Origin: Streptomyces sp. A0958
GTDB taxonomy: Bacteria; Actinomycetota; Actinomycetes; Streptomycetales; Streptomycetaceae
Length of the DNA stretch: 64,000 bases
Direction: 5' to 3'
Assembly: GCF_004795035.1 (NCBI RefSeq)
Contig: NZ_SSBK01000011.1
Coordinates: 112,708 to 176,707 of the forward strand
Shown here: positions 1-9,471 of the stretch, one piece after another
Layout of the letters: each line of letters starts with the position of its first letter
Numbering within the stretch: the first letter of the stretch is position 1
Program-made: the position numbers and the translations under genes
Notes under the pieces: generated by a model
What the model saw: the letters and a program-made list of their open reading frames with translations, nothing else
Databases searched by the model: none
What the model was told of the DNA's origin: nothing

Positions 1-1
1 C

Positions 2-595
2 GAGCTGGGCCGGCGTCCCGGTGCCATGCAGCGGCTGTCCCGCACGGCGGACGCCCCCGCCGACCTCGGTATCGGTGGCGTCATCGAAGTGCCGGAAGGC
101 GCCCCGGTGGAGCTGAACGTCCGCCTCGAGTCCGTCATGGAAGGTGTGCTGGTCACCGGCACCGCCCGTGCGACGGCCGAGGGGGAGTGCGTAAGGTGTC
201 TGGAGCCGCTGAGCCGCAAGGTGGAGGCGGACTTCCAGGAGATGTTCTCGTACCCTGACGCCGATGACCGGAACCGCGGCAAGACCGCGGACCCGGTCGA
301 CGACGCCGAGGACGACGAGGACAGGTATTTCCTCGAGGACGGCCTGTTCGACCTCGAGCCGGTGCTGCGTGATGCGGTGGTGCTCGCACTGCCGATGCAG
401 CCGGTGTGCAAGGAGACCTGTGCCGGTCTGTGTTCCGAATGCGGAATCAGGCTGGACGAGAATCCGGGCCACCACCACGATGCCGTCGACGCACGTTGGG
501 CGGCACTGCAAGGACTCGCCGAGACCGTTCAGGACGGCGAGAAGGACAACATGGGCGGCGCCGCACCCGGCGTCGACAAGAAGCAGGAGAAGTAG
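2..595 (+). CDS. DUF177 / YceD-family protein, 5' end outside window
   Basis: The frame is open to the left edge (first residues ELGRRPGA), so the start codon lies outside the window. The family always sits directly before rpmF and is implicated in 23S rRNA or ribosome assembly, although its biochemical role is not settled. Visible features are a [10 protein letters not shown] pair of cysteines, an acidic central stretch rich in D and E, and a C-terminal [13 protein letters not shown] cysteine cluster followed by HHH, which suggests a bound metal. It ends two bases before the rpmF start, so the two are certainly cotranscribed. An internal ATG at 26 is not the start, because the family's conserved ELGRRPG stretch precedes it. 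Confidence 0.9.
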   Translation, partial: ELGRRPGAMQRLSRTADAPADLGIGGVIEVPEGAPVELNVRLESVMEGVLVTGTARATAEGECVRCLEPLSRKVEADFQEMFSYPDADDRNRGKTADPVDDAEDDEDRYFLEDGLFDLEPVLRDAVVLALPMQPVCKETCAGLCSECGIRLDENPGHHHDAVDARWAALQGLAETVQDGEKDNMGGAAPGVDKKQEK

Positions 596-597
596 CC

Positions 598-771
598 GTG
601 GCTGTTCCGAAGCGGAAGATGTCGCGCAGCAACACGCGCCACCGCCGGTCGCAGTGGAAGGCTGCGGTCCCCACCCTGGTTTCGTGCGAGCGCTGCCAGG
701 AGCCGAAGCTGCAGCACATCGCGTGCCCCAGCTGCGGCACGTACAACAAGCGCCAGGTCCTCGAGGTCTGA
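598..771 (+). CDS. rpmF: 50S ribosomal protein L32
   Basis: A 57-residue basic protein starting at GTG ([20 protein letters not shown]). It carries the zinc-ribbon cysteines CERCQEPK and CPSCGTY, so this is the zinc-binding (C+) form of L32. That matters in Streptomyces, where zinc-free paralogues replace C+ proteins under zinc starvation. It is a structural protein of the large subunit. The gap to the DUF177 stop is only two bases, and the ribosome site AGGAGAAG lies in the 3' end of that gene. rnc follows 19 bp later. Identification is secure. Confidence 0.97.
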   Translation: MAVPKRKMSRSNTRHRRSQWKAAVPTLVSCERCQEPKLQHIACPSCGTYNKRQVLEV

Positions 772-790
772 GCGGCTGGTGAGAGGCCCG

Positions 791-1615
791 ATGTCTGAGT
801 TGTCCCACGCCAAGAAGCAGGCAGACAACGTCAACACAGCCTCGTCCCACACGCTTCTGGAAGGGCGGCTCGGGTATCACCTCGAGTCCGCCCTTCTGGT
901 GCGTGCGCTGACCCACCGTTCGTACGCGTACGAGAACGGCGGTCTGCCCACCAACGAGCGGCTGGAGTTCCTCGGGGACTCGGTGCTCGGCCTGGTGGTC
1001 ACGGACACGCTGTACCGCACCCACCCCGACCTGCCCGAAGGCCAGCTGGCCAAGTTGCGGGCCGCGGTGGTCAACTCGCGTGCGCTGGCGGAAGTGGGCC
1101 GCGGCCTCGAACTCGGCTCCTTCATCCGGCTCGGCCGCGGTGAAGAGGGCACGGGTGGCCGGGACAAGGCGTCCATCCTCGCCGACACCCTGGAAGCGGT
1201 GATCGGCGCGGTCTATCTCGATCAGGGCCTCGACGCGGCCTCGGAGCTGGTTCACCGGCTCTTCGACCCGCTGATCGACAGGTCCTCGAACCTCGGCGCC
1301 GGCCTGGACTGGAAGACCAGCCTCCAGGAGCTCACCGCGAGCGAGAGCCTCGGAGTCCCCGAGTACCTCGTCACGGAGACCGGCCCGGACCACGAGAAGA
1401 CCTTTACTGCTGCTGCTCGCGTCGGTGGTGTCTCGTACGGCACCGGCACCGGTCGTAGCAAGAAGGAAGCGGAGCAGCAGGCGGCCGAGTCCGCCTGGCG
1501 CGAGATCAGCGCCGCCGCGGAAGCGCGGGAGGCCGCGGCGAAGGCCGCAGCCGACGGAGGGGCCGCCGACACCCCTGCCGGCCCGTCGCCGTCCACGGAC
1601 GTCGCTCCGGCCTGA
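791..1615 (+). CDS. rnc: Ribonuclease III
   Basis: Double-strand-specific endoribonuclease for rRNA processing and mRNA decay. In S. coelicolor the orthologue is absB, needed for antibiotic production. The ATG start gives 274 residues; a GTG 12 bp upstream is in frame but less likely. The signature [12 protein letters not shown], with catalytic acidic residues, is at about residues 55-66. A double-stranded RNA-binding domain occupies about residues 175-245 ([10 protein letters not shown] through [13 protein letters not shown]). The C-terminal 30 residues are an Ala/Pro-rich tail typical of actinobacteria. It is the third gene of the rpmF operon and is followed by a strong hairpin terminator. 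Confidence 0.97.
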   Translation: MSELSHAKKQADNVNTASSHTLLEGRLGYHLESALLVRALTHRSYAYENGGLPTNERLEFLGDSVLGLVVTDTLYRTHPDLPEGQLAKLRAAVVNSRALAEVGRGLELGSFIRLGRGEEGTGGRDKASILADTLEAVIGAVYLDQGLDAASELVHRLFDPLIDRSSNLGAGLDWKTSLQELTASESLGVPEYLVTETGPDHEKTFTAAARVGGVSYGTGTGRSKKEAEQQAAESAWREISAAAEAREAAAKAAADGGAADTPAGPSPSTDVAPA

Positions 1616-1620
1616 CCTGC

Positions 1621-1658
1621 GAGAACCCCCCGGCGCCTGCGCGCACCGGGGGGTTCTC
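1621..1658 (+). terminator. Rho-independent terminator after rnc
   Basis: A perfect 13-bp stem (GAGAACCCCCCGG pairing with CCGGGGGGTTCTC) closes a 12-nt loop six bases after the rnc stop. No long T run follows, as is usual for Streptomyces. It separates the rpmF-rnc operon from mutM. Confidence 0.8.
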
Positions 1659-1722
1659 CCTGTCCGCGTACCTTCGTACCCCATTCGCGTTTCACCCTCA
1701 GTCCCACCCCAGGAGCGACACC

Positions 1723-2604
1723 GTGCCCGAACTGCCCGAGGTCGAAGTCGTCCGCCGCGGTCTGGAGCGCTGGGTCGCCGGGCGGACGGCCGGTGAGATC
1801 GAGGTCCTGCACCCGCGCGCGGTCCGCCGCCACCTCGCGGGCGGCGTGGACTTCGCGGCCCGGCTCACGGGCGCGCGCTTCGGGACGGCTATGCGCCGCG
1901 GCAAGTACCTCTGGGTGCCGCTGGACGACGCGGCCGACTCGCTCCTCGGCCACCTCGGCATGAGCGGACAGCTCCTCGTCCAGCCCGAGGGGGCGCCCGA
2001 CGAGAAGCACCTGCGGGTCAGGATCAGGTTCGCCGACTCCGTCGGCATCGAACTGCGCTTCGTGGACCAGCGCACCTTCGGCGGGCTCTCGCTCCACGAG
2101 AACACCCCCGACGGCCTGCCCGACATCATCGCGCACATCGCGCGCGACCCCCTGGACCCCGCCTTCGACGACGCCGCCTTCCACACGGCGCTGCGCCTGC
2201 GCCGCACCACGGTCAAGCGGGCCCTGCTCGACCAGTCGCTGATCAGCGGGGTCGGCAACATCTACGCGGACGAGGCGCTCTGGCGCTCCCGGCTGCACTA
2301 CGACCGGCCGACCGCGACCCTCACCCGCCCCGGGTCGGCCGAGCTGCTCGGCCATGTCCGCGACGTGATGAACGCCGCCCTGGCCCAGGGCGGCACGAGC
2401 TTCGACAGCCTCTACGTGAACGTGAACGGCGAGTCGGGCTACTTCGACCGGTCGCTCGACGCCTACGGCCGCGAGGGCGAGCCCTGCCACCGCTGCGGTA
2501 CGGCGATGGCGCGGCGCCCCTGGATGAACCGGTCCAGCTACTACTGCCCGCGCTGCCAGCGCCCGCCCCGCATCCGGCCTCAGGCCTCGCGCGCCGCGTC
2601 GTAG
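1723..2604 (+). CDS. mutM: Formamidopyrimidine-DNA glycosylase
   Basis: Base-excision repair enzyme removing 8-oxoguanine and FaPy lesions, with associated beta/delta lyase activity. It begins at GTG with [15 protein letters not shown], carrying the catalytic N-terminal Pro2 and Glu3. At 293 residues it is of normal length. A helix-two-turn-helix region lies around [16 protein letters not shown]. The C-terminal zinc finger has paired cysteines ([11 protein letters not shown] and YYCPRCQ). It sits behind the rnc terminator and probably has its own promoter in 1659-1722. Its last 25 bases overlap the 3' end of the convergent HxlR gene. Confidence 0.96.
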   Translation: MPELPEVEVVRRGLERWVAGRTAGEIEVLHPRAVRRHLAGGVDFAARLTGARFGTAMRRGKYLWVPLDDAADSLLGHLGMSGQLLVQPEGAPDEKHLRVRIRFADSVGIELRFVDQRTFGGLSLHENTPDGLPDIIAHIARDPLDPAFDDAAFHTALRLRRTTVKRALLDQSLISGVGNIYADEALWRSRLHYDRPTATLTRPGSAELLGHVRDVMNAALAQGGTSFDSLYVNVNGESGYFDRSLDAYGREGEPCHRCGTAMARRPWMNRSSYYCPRCQRPPRIRPQASRAAS

Positions 2605-2987
2605 CGCTCCCGCGCCGCCAGGACCTCGTCCATGCGGCCCTCCACGAAGTGGATCAGGCCGAGCAGCCGCTCCGCGACCTCGCGCCCGAGCGGGGTCAGC
2701 TCGTAGTCGACGCGGGGCGGATTGACGAGCTGCGCCTCGCGGTGCACCAGGCCGTCCCGCTCCAGCGCCTGCAGGGTCTGGGACAGCATCTTCTCGCTCA
2801 CCCCGTCGACCCGGCGGCGCAGCGCGTTGAAGCGCAGGCTCCCCTCGTACAGGGCGCCGAGTGTGAGGCTGCCCCAGCGGCCGGTGGCGTGTTCCAGCAG
2901 GCCGCGCGAGGGGCACTGCTTGGAGAACACGTCGAAGGGCGGCATGACGTCCCGCCGCTCCTCGGGCGATGCGGTGCTCTGGTCCAT
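2580..2987 (-). CDS. HxlR-family transcriptional regulator
   Basis: A 135-residue winged-helix regulator. The family hallmark [14 protein letters not shown] is followed by [20 protein letters not shown], the DNA-recognition part. These proteins often sense formaldehyde, reactive electrophiles or disulfide stress through the N-terminal cysteine. The ATG chosen gives [12 protein letters not shown]; an in-frame start about 57 bp upstream is possible. No oxidoreductase or exporter target lies beside it, so its regulon is not apparent from context. It converges on mutM with overlapping coding ends. Confidence 0.88.
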   Translation of the reverse strand: MDQSTASPEERRDVMPPFDVFSKQCPSRGLLEHATGRWGSLTLGALYEGSLRFNALRRRVDGVSEKMLSQTLQALERDGLVHREAQLVNPPRVDYELTPLGREVAERLLGLIHFVEGRMDEVLAARERYDAAREA

Positions 2988-3087
2988 GAAAACCAGCGTA
3001 CGCCCGCACAGCGCTTTCCCCGAGACAGCGGAATCCGGGAGCAAGCGAGCGGGGCGTACGGGGTGGTGGGGACGGAGGTGGCGCGGG

Positions 3088-4110
3088 TCAGAAGCCGAAG
3101 TCCTGGGTCCACCAGGGGCCGCCGGTTCCGAGGTGGACGCCGACGCCGAGGGTCTTGTAGTCGCAGTTGAGAATGTTTGCTCGGTGGCCGTCGCTGTTCA
3201 TCCAGGCGTCCATCACGGCCTGGGCGTCGGCCTGTCCGCGGGCTATGTTCTCGCCGCCGAGCCCGGAGACGCCGGCCGCGTCGGCCCGGTCCCAGGGGGT
3301 CTTCCCGTCGGGGTCGGTGTGGCCGAAGAAGCCGCGCTCGGCCATGTCGTCGCTGAAGTTCTGGGCGAGCGAGGCCAGCGACGCGCTCGCCGTGACCGGG
3401 CTGCAGCCGACCTTGGCGCGCTCCTGGTTGACCAGGGCGAGCACGGCGGCCCGGGCGGAGGTCGCGGCGGCCGTCGGCGTGCTGCTCCTGGACGGGGCCG
3501 GGGCGGAGGACGAGGTCTTCGGGGCGGCCGGGGCCGCCGGGGCCGAGCTCTTGGCTGTTTCGGTGGCCGGCGCCTTGGAGGCGCTGGAGGAGGGCTTGGC
3601 CGTCTCCTTCTTCTTGCCGGCCGCCTTCTTGCCGGCCGCGGTCTTCGTCGGCGCGGCCGTCTTCGAGGGCGAAGCGGAAGCGGAGGACGAGGCCGATGCG
3701 GGCGCGGAGGCGGCGGCGGAGGCCGACGTGGACGGCGAGCCGGACTTGGTGGAACGCGTCTTCGCGGGCCCGGCGGAGCGGTCGGTGCCCCGGCTCGCCG
3801 TGGCCGAAGCGGAGGCGCGGTCGGCGGGCTCGGTGGTGGCGCCGCCCTGGGTGAGCAGGTCCGGGGCGGCCTGGGAGCGCACCTGGTCGGCGGTCGGGCC
3901 ACCGCCCACGGTGTGGCTGTCCCCGCCGGGCAGCAGACCCGAGGCCACGGCCACGGCTCCGACGGCCATGGCCGCCGAGACGCCGATCAGCCCCGTGCGC
4001 ACGGGTATCGCGGACCGCTTCCTGCGGTTCGTACCCCGGCGCCGGCCGGCGCCCCCGTCCGCGGACTCTTCAGCGGCGGGAGCTGCGGCGATGCGTCGAT
4101 GGCGTCCCAT
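3088..4110 (-). CDS. Secreted/anchored CAP (SCP-like) domain protein
   Basis: A 340-residue protein starting MGRHRRIAAAPAAEES. A basic N-terminus precedes one hydrophobic segment (LIGVSAAMAVGAVAVASGLL, about residues 55-75), acting as signal or membrane anchor. Next comes about 140 residues of low-complexity Ala/Ser/Pro/Lys linker, likely wall-spanning. The C-terminal 120 residues form a CAP domain: VLALVNQERAKVGC, GFFGHTDPDGKTPWDR, GGENIARG, and a final WWTQDFGF. The function of bacterial CAP proteins is poorly known; extracellular binding or peptidase-like roles have been proposed. ATG 4110 is favoured over upstream ATG 4200 because the conserved MGRHRR start is typical. Confidence 0.85.
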   Translation of the reverse strand: MGRHRRIAAAPAAEESADGGAGRRRGTNRRKRSAIPVRTGLIGVSAAMAVGAVAVASGLLPGGDSHTVGGGPTADQVRSQAAPDLLTQGGATTEPADRASASATASRGTDRSAGPAKTRSTKSGSPSTSASAAASAPASASSSASASPSKTAAPTKTAAGKKAAGKKKETAKPSSSASKAPATETAKSSAPAAPAAPKTSSSAPAPSRSSTPTAAATSARAAVLALVNQERAKVGCSPVTASASLASLAQNFSDDMAERGFFGHTDPDGKTPWDRADAAGVSGLGGENIARGQADAQAVMDAWMNSDGHRANILNCDYKTLGVGVHLGTGGPWWTQDFGF

Positions 4111-4252
4111 CTGCTGTGCCCTTCTGACGACCCGGACGCCGTTTTCAGCGCCCACGCTCACCCGAACGAGTGAAGCTTTTGCGAGGGGACTGTACGCCAT
4201 GGCGATTCGCCGAGAAGTGCTTCGTAAGCAATCGGCCGGTTAGCGTTCGGGC

Positions 4253-4534
4253 ATGAACGAAGATGTACGACTCACCGCTTGGGTACGCGGTCGAGTACAG
4301 CAAGTAGGGTTCCGCTGGTTCACCAGGGCAAATGCTTTGGAGATCGGGGGCCTCACCGGCTTCGCCCTCAATCTGGACGACGGCAGGGTGCAGGTCGTGG
4401 CCGAGGGCCGGCGTGAGAATTGCCACCGTCTTCTGGACTGGCTGCGGTCGGACGACACACCCGGCCGCGTTGACGGAGTCACTGAGATCTGGGACACGCC
4501 GCGCGGGGGATACGAGGGCTTCGCGATCCGCTGA
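4253..4534 (+). CDS. acyP: Acylphosphatase
   Basis: A 93-residue enzyme hydrolysing the carboxyl-phosphate bond of acylphosphates. The diagnostic [18 protein letters not shown] contains the phosphate-binding arginine, and [17 protein letters not shown] contains the catalytic asparagine. In Streptomyces it is regularly found between mutM and smc. It is divergent from the CAP gene, and the 142-bp spacer must hold both promoters. A small hairpin (GGCCCG/CGGGCC) follows 28 bp after the stop. Confidence 0.93.
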   Translation: MNEDVRLTAWVRGRVQQVGFRWFTRANALEIGGLTGFALNLDDGRVQVVAEGRRENCHRLLDWLRSDDTPGRVDGVTEIWDTPRGGYEGFAIR

Positions 4535-4561
4535 TCCGGGTGGGGAACGGAACGGGAAAAG

Positions 4562-4577
4562 GGCCCGCGTTCGGGCC
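4562..4577 (+). terminator. Weak hairpin after acyP
   Basis: A 6-bp GGCCCG/CGGGCC stem with a CGTT loop lies shortly after the acyP stop and could end that transcript. It is short and has no T tract. Confidence 0.35.
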
Positions 4578-4970
4578 GTGTTCGATTCGTGGCGCGGGGC
4601 GACCACAGGCACCCCCGTCGCGCGTACACATGAAATGACCTGCGGAATGACCCGATGGTTGCCAAGATTCGGTTGGCGTGCCAGGCTGCCGCAGTAACGA
4701 TGATCTCCGGACCCCAGAGGGCCCCGCTGGAGAGTCGCGCCGCATGATCGTCTCGCCGCGCGCCCCCGGGACGCCTGCCTCTACGGGGTGTGATCGTGTT
4801 GACCGTCAAACTTTTTGGTGAGACTCTGAAATCCCCGCGCACCTTAGCTGTTCGGCAGAGCTGGTAGGCAGCAGGACAGCAGTGACACAGAGCACTGCCG
4901 AGCACCGCGGGTGCGATCCCTCACGACCCACACCGCATCGGTCGGTCACTCATTGTGGAGGACCATCCTC
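4578..4970 (+). other. Non-coding interval before the coiled-coil gene
   Basis: About 390 bp without a convincing coding frame. It contains a comparatively AT-rich patch around 4798-4835 with a TTGACC hexamer at 4799-4804, so it probably holds the promoter and a long leader for the small gene at 4971. A GTGGAGGA ribosome site sits at 4955-4962. Nothing else was recognised. Confidence 0.4.
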
Positions 4971-5183
4971 ATGGCAAAGGCGCTTCTCGGTTACGTCGGC
5001 GGTTCCGACCCGCGACTCCTCGCCGAGATGCGACGGCTCCAGCAGCGCGTCCAGGACCTCGAGTCCGAACTCGTACGCATTCAGGACGAGAACGACGCGC
5101 TCAACGCCGCCGCTCAGCACCAGGAGTCGCTGCTCGACAGCATCGACATCGACGTACCCCAGGCGGAGCCGGCACTGACCTGA
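4971..5183 (+). CDS. Small conserved coiled-coil protein upstream of smc
   Basis: A 70-residue protein (MAKALLGYVGGSDPRLLAE...) of unknown function. Residues about 18-50 (MRRLQQRVQDLESELVRI and on) have a heptad pattern fitting a short parallel coiled coil. The acidic C-terminus includes SIDIDVP. It has no membrane segment. I recall orthologues of similar size at this place in other streptomycetes. The ATG is chosen because GTGGAGGA lies 8 bases upstream and the conserved MAKALLGY begins there. It is followed by a UUCG-type terminator, so it is probably not in an operon with smc. Confidence 0.8.
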   Translation: MAKALLGYVGGSDPRLLAEMRRLQQRVQDLESELVRIQDENDALNAAAQHQESLLDSIDIDVPQAEPALT

Positions 5184-5400
5184 CCCGATCGAGAGGCCCC
5201 GACGGGCCGATCGGGCCGCGCACGCCAACCGCACAGGCACATCGCCGGAACACCGCCGGATCACTGAAGGTCAATCGCAGGCCGGACGGCCGCAGGTCCG
5301 CGTTGATCTGCTTCTCTTCTGCCTCGTCATTGATCCGGTAACGCGCGCCGTCATGGTGACGCACGCTTATTCATGACGACGCATGATCCACAGAATTAAC

Positions 5401-5433
5401 AAGGGACGCTTCGGCGTCCCTTCTTTCTTTTCC
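5401..5433 (+). terminator. UUCG-loop intrinsic terminator
   Basis: A perfect 9-bp stem AAGGGACGC/GCGTCCCTT around a TTCG tetraloop is followed by the pyrimidine tract CTTTCTTTTCCC. This is one of the few textbook T-tailed terminators in the window. It lies 218 bp after the coiled-coil gene and 109 bp before smc, so it ends either that transcript or a separate short RNA. Confidence 0.85.
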
Positions 5434-5541
5434 CTTCGCCCCGCGCAGGTCCCGCCCCGGACGTACACCCCTTCCCTTACCGTCTGATGTGCCCTGCACC
5501 TTCATCAGCGAAACCGAGAGCGAAAGGTAGAGTCCGGCGGC

Positions 5542-8500
5542 GTGCACCTCAAGGCCCTGACCCTGCGCGGTTTCAAATCGTTCGCCTCCGCCACGACCCT
5601 GCGGTTCGAACCCGGGATCACCTGCGTGGTCGGCCCCAATGGGTCGGGCAAGTCCAATGTGGTGGACGCGCTCTCCTGGGTCATGGGGGAGCAGGGGGCC
5701 AAATCCCTGCGCGGCGGCAAGATGGAGGACGTGATCTTCGCCGGGACCACCGGCCGGCCACCGCTGGGCCGGGCGGAGGTGTCGCTGACCATCGACAATT
5801 CCGACGGCGCCCTGCCCATCGAGTACGCCGAAGTGACGATCACGCGGATCATGTTCCGCAACGGCGGCAGCGAATACCAGATCAACGGCGACACCTGCCG
5901 GCTGCTCGACATCCAGGAACTGCTTTCCGACTCCGGCATCGGCCGCGAGATGCACGTCATCGTCGGGCAGGGGCAGCTGGACTCCGTCCTCCACGCCGAC
6001 CCGATGGGCCGCCGCGCCTTCATCGAGGAGGCCGCCGGTGTCCTCAAGCACCGCAAGCGCAAGGAGAAGGCGCTGCGGAAGCTGGACGCCATGGGGGCGA
6101 ACCTGGCCAGGGTGCAGGACCTCACCGACGAGCTGCGGCGGCAGCTGAAACCGCTCGGCCGGCAGGCGGCGGTGGCCCGCCGGGCCGCGGTCATCCAGGC
6201 CGACCTGCGCGACGCCCGGCTGCGCCTCCTCGCCGACGACCTCGTGACGCTGCGCACCGCCCTGCGCGGGGAGATCGCCGACGAGGCCGCGCTCAAGCAG
6301 CGCCGGGAGGCCGCCGAGGCGGAACTCAAGGCCGCGCTCGGGCGCGAGGCCGAACTGGAGGACGAGGTGCGGCGGCTGACGCCCCGGCTCCAGCGGGCCC
6401 AGCAGACCTGGTACGAGCTGTCCCAGCTGGCCGAACGGGTACGCGGCACGACCTCGCTGGCCGACGCCCGGGTGAAGAGCGCCACCGCCCCGCCCGAGGA
6501 GGAGCGGCGCGGCCGCGACCCCGAGGACATGGAGCGCGAGGCGGCCCGCATCCGCGAGCAGGAGGCCGAACTGACCGCGGCCCTGGAGGCGGCGGAACAC
6601 GCGCTGGAGGACACCGCGTCCCACCGCGCCGAGCTGGAACGCGAGTTGGCGGCCGAGGAGCGCAGGCTCAAGGACGCCGCCCGCGCCCTGGCCGACCGCC
6701 GCGAAGGGCTCGCCCGGCTGCACGGCCAGGTCAACGCCGCCCGCAGCCGCGCGGGTTCGGCCCAGGCGGAGATCGACCGGCTGGCCGCGTCCCGCGACGA
6801 GGCGCGGGAGCGGGCGGTCGCGGCCCAGGAGGAGTACGAGCAGCTGAAGGCCGAGGTCGACGGCCTGGACGCCGGGGACACGGAACTCGGCGAGCGCCAC
6901 GAGGCCGCCCGGCGCGAGCTGAAGGAGGCCGAGTCGGCGCTCTCCGGGGCCCGGGAGGAGGCCACGGCCGCCGAACGACGGCGCGCCGCCCTCGCGGCCC
7001 GGCACGACGCGCTGGCCCTCGGGCTGCGGCGCAAGGACGGTACGGGGGTGCTGCTCGGGGCCCGCGACCGGCTGACGGGGCTGCTCGGACCGGCGGCGGA
7101 GCTGCTGACGGTGGCCCCGGGGCACGAGGTCGCGGTGGCGGCGGCGCTGGGCGCGGCGGCGGACGCGGTCGCGGTGACGGACCCGGCCACGGCGGCCGAG
7201 GCGATCCGGCTGCTGCGCAAGCAGGACGCGGGCCGCGCGGCCCTGCTCCTCGGGGGCGGGGCGCGGGGCGCGGACGCGGTGGGCCACGTACCCGAGCAGG
7301 GGACGCAGGCGCACCCGCCGCAGCACGAGGGCGTGGCGCAGGTCGTCCTTCCCGGGCAGAGCGCGGAGGCCGCAGCCGCCCGGGAGCCCGCGGGGGCCGT
7401 CGAGGAGCGGGCCGACCGGCAACCGGTCCCGGTCGTCGTCGCCGGTCCGGGGGCGCCCGCCGTCGCCGATCTCGTCGGCGGCCCCGTCGAACTGGTGGCC
7501 GCCGTCCGCAGGCTGGTGCGGGACATGGTGGTCGTCCCCACGCTGGAGGACGCCGAGGAGCTGGTGGCCGATCGTCCGGAGCTGACGGCGGTGACCGGCG
7601 AGGGGGACATCCTCTCCGCGCACTTCGCGCACGGCGGCTCCGCCGGCGCGCCGAGCCTGCTCGAAGTGCGGGCGTCCGTGGACGAGGCGGCCGCCGAACT
7701 CGCCGAGCTGGCCGTGCGCTGCACCGAACTCGCCGAGGCGCAGCGCCTCGCGGCCGAGCGGCGGACCGCGTCGGCGGCGCTCGTCGAGGAGCTTGGGGAG
7801 CGCCGGCGGGCCGCGGAACGTGAGAAGTCGGGGGTGGCCCAGCAGCTCGGCCGGCTGGCCGGTCAGGCGCGGGGCGCCGCCGGTGAGGCCGAGCGGATGG
7901 ACGCGTCGGCCGCCCGGGCCCAGGAGGCGCTGGAGCGGGCGACCGAGGAGGCCGAGGAGCTGGCCGAGCGGCTGCTCGGCGCCGAGGAGGCGGCCGGTGA
8001 CGGCGCCGACGACGAGCCGGACACCGGCGTGCGCGACCGGCTCGCGGCCGACGGTGCCAACGCCCGCCAGACCGAGATGGAGGCCCGCCTCCAGGTCCGT
8101 ACGCACGAGGAACGCGTCAAGGCGCTCGCCGGGCGCGCCGACTCGCTGGACCGGGCCGCGCGGGCCGAGCGCGAGGCGCGGGACCGGGCCGAGCGGCGCC
8201 GCGCCCGGCTGCGCCACGAGGCCGAGGTGGCCTCCGCGGTGGCCTCGGGTGCCCGGCAGCTGCTGGCCCACGTCGAGGTGTCCGTCGTACGGGCGGAGCG
8301 GGAGCGGGCGGCGGCCGAGGCGTCGAAGGGGGAGCGGGAGCGCGAGCTGGCGGCCGAGCGCCTGCGGGGCCGCGACCTCAAGGGGGAGCTCGACAAGCTG
8401 ACGGACTCGGTGCACCGGGGCGAGGTGCTGGGCGCCGAGAAGCGGCTGCGGATAGAGCAGCTGGAGACGAAGGCGCTGGAGGAGCTGGGCGTCGAGCCGG

Positions 8501-9261
8501 CCGGGCTGGCGGCCGAGTACGGACCCGACCAGCCGGTGCCGCCGTCGCCGGCCGCCGAGGGCGAGGAGCTGCCCGAGGACCCGGAGCATCCGCGCAACCT
8601 GCCGAGGCCGTTCGTCAGGGCCGAGCAGGAGAAGCGGCTCAGGTCGGCCGAACGGGCGTATCAGCAACTCGGGAAGGTGAATCCGCTCGCCCTTGAGGAG
8701 TTCTCGGCGCTGGAGGAGCGGCACAAGTTCCTCTCCGAGCAGCTGGAGGACCTGAAGAAGACCCGGGCCGATCTGATGCAGGTCGTCAAGGAGGTCGACG
8801 AGCGGGTCGAGCAGGTCTTCACCGAGGCCTACCGGGACACCGCCCGCGAGTTCGAGGGCGTCTTCTCGCGCCTGTTCCCGGGCGGTGAGGGGCGGCTGAT
8901 CCTTACCGATCCGGACAACATGCTCGCCACCGGTGTGGACGTGGAGGCGAGGCCGCCGGGCAAGAAGGTCAAGCGGCTCTCCCTGCTGTCGGGCGGGGAA
9001 CGGTCCCTGACGGCAGTGGCGTTGCTGGTCTCGATCTTCAAGGCCAGGCCGAGCCCGTTCTATGTGATGGACGAGGTCGAGGCGGCTCTCGACGACACCA
9101 ATCTCCAGCGGCTGATCCGGATCATGGAGGAGCTCCAGGAGAGCTCGCAGCTCATCGTGATCACGCACCAGAAGCGGACGATGGAGGTCGCCGACGCGCT
9201 GTACGGCGTCTCGATGCAGGGCGACGGCGTCTCCAAGGTCATCAGCCAGCGGCTTCGCTGA
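5542..9261 (+). CDS. smc: Chromosome segregation ATPase SMC
   Basis: A 1239-residue SMC subunit of the bacterial condensin, which compacts and segregates chromosomes. In Streptomyces it is important during sporulation septation. The Walker A motif GPNGSGKS is at about residues 31-38. Two long coiled-coil arms (about 170-500 and 690-1020, rich in E, R and A) flank a hinge around 520-670. The C-terminal ABC signature LSGGERSLTAVALL is followed by Walker B FYVMDEVEAALDD. The GTG start gives MHLKALTLRGFKSF, the standard N-terminus. scpA and scpB are not nearby, as is usual. The codon-rich antisense frame opposite it is a GC artefact. Confidence 0.97.
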   Translation: MHLKALTLRGFKSFASATTLRFEPGITCVVGPNGSGKSNVVDALSWVMGEQGAKSLRGGKMEDVIFAGTTGRPPLGRAEVSLTIDNSDGALPIEYAEVTITRIMFRNGGSEYQINGDTCRLLDIQELLSDSGIGREMHVIVGQGQLDSVLHADPMGRRAFIEEAAGVLKHRKRKEKALRKLDAMGANLARVQDLTDELRRQLKPLGRQAAVARRAAVIQADLRDARLRLLADDLVTLRTALRGEIADEAALKQRREAAEAELKAALGREAELEDEVRRLTPRLQRAQQTWYELSQLAERVRGTTSLADARVKSATAPPEEERRGRDPEDMEREAARIREQEAELTAALEAAEHALEDTASHRAELERELAAEERRLKDAARALADRREGLARLHGQVNAARSRAGSAQAEIDRLAASRDEARERAVAAQEEYEQLKAEVDGLDAGDTELGERHEAARRELKEAESALSGAREEATAAERRRAALAARHDALALGLRRKDGTGVLLGARDRLTGLLGPAAELLTVAPGHEVAVAAALGAAADAVAVTDPATAAEAIRLLRKQDAGRAALLLGGGARGADAVGHVPEQGTQAHPPQHEGVAQVVLPGQSAEAAAAREPAGAVEERADRQPVPVVVAGPGAPAVADLVGGPVELVAAVRRLVRDMVVVPTLEDAEELVADRPELTAVTGEGDILSAHFAHGGSAGAPSLLEVRASVDEAAAELAELAVRCTELAEAQRLAAERRTASAALVEELGERRRAAEREKSGVAQQLGRLAGQARGAAGEAERMDASAARAQEALERATEEAEELAERLLGAEEAAGDGADDEPDTGVRDRLAADGANARQTEMEARLQVRTHEERVKALAGRADSLDRAARAEREARDRAERRRARLRHEAEVASAVASGARQLLAHVEVSVVRAERERAAAEASKGERERELAAERLRGRDLKGELDKLTDSVHRGEVLGAEKRLRIEQLETKALEELGVEPAGLAAEYGPDQPVPPSPAAEGEELPEDPEHPRNLPRPFVRAEQEKRLRSAERAYQQLGKVNPLALEEFSALEERHKFLSEQLEDLKKTRADLMQVVKEVDERVEQVFTEAYRDTAREFEGVFSRLFPGGEGRLILTDPDNMLATGVDVEARPPGKKVKRLSLLSGGERSLTAVALLVSIFKARPSPFYVMDEVEAALDDTNLQRLIRIMEELQESSQLIVITHQKRTMEVADALYGVSMQGDGVSKVISQRLR

Positions 9262-9336
9262 GCCTTTACCAAATCTTCAGGACTTCAACGTGGCCTTCTG
9301 GGTACGTGGGGGTGGATCTCGGCTCCTACCCCGGTG

Positions 9337-9388
9337 TTGACTTCAAAACTTGAAGACATAGTCTCTGCGACGTCTACTTTGTCTTCAA
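9337..9388 (+). promoter_or_regulatory. Promoter and operator candidate of the sugar permease gene
   Basis: A TTGACT hexamer (9337-9342) and TAGTCT (9359-9364) are 16 bp apart and resemble a sigma70-type promoter. Three copies of a CTTCAA half-site surround it: CTTCAA at 9341-9346, TTGAAG at 9350-9355 and CTTCAA at 9383-9388. The last two extend to an 8-bp inverted repeat TTGAAGAC/GTCTTCAA with 23 bp between. The arrangement suggests a repressor site over the promoter. The regulator is unknown; ROK or GntR family proteins are plausible. Confidence 0.55.
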
Positions 9389-9471
9389 GTGGTAGTCGGT
9401 GAGAAGTTGTGTACCACTGGGAGGAGCTCACCCCCCACGCCTGTCGTTGCGGCCAGGCATCAGGAGTTCAT

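Noticed and set aside
5371..9168. Open frame of 1265 codons on the minus strand opposite smc
   Set aside because: Product is a Leu/Gly/Arg-rich shadow of GC-biased codons with no domain; the plus-strand smc is unmistakable.
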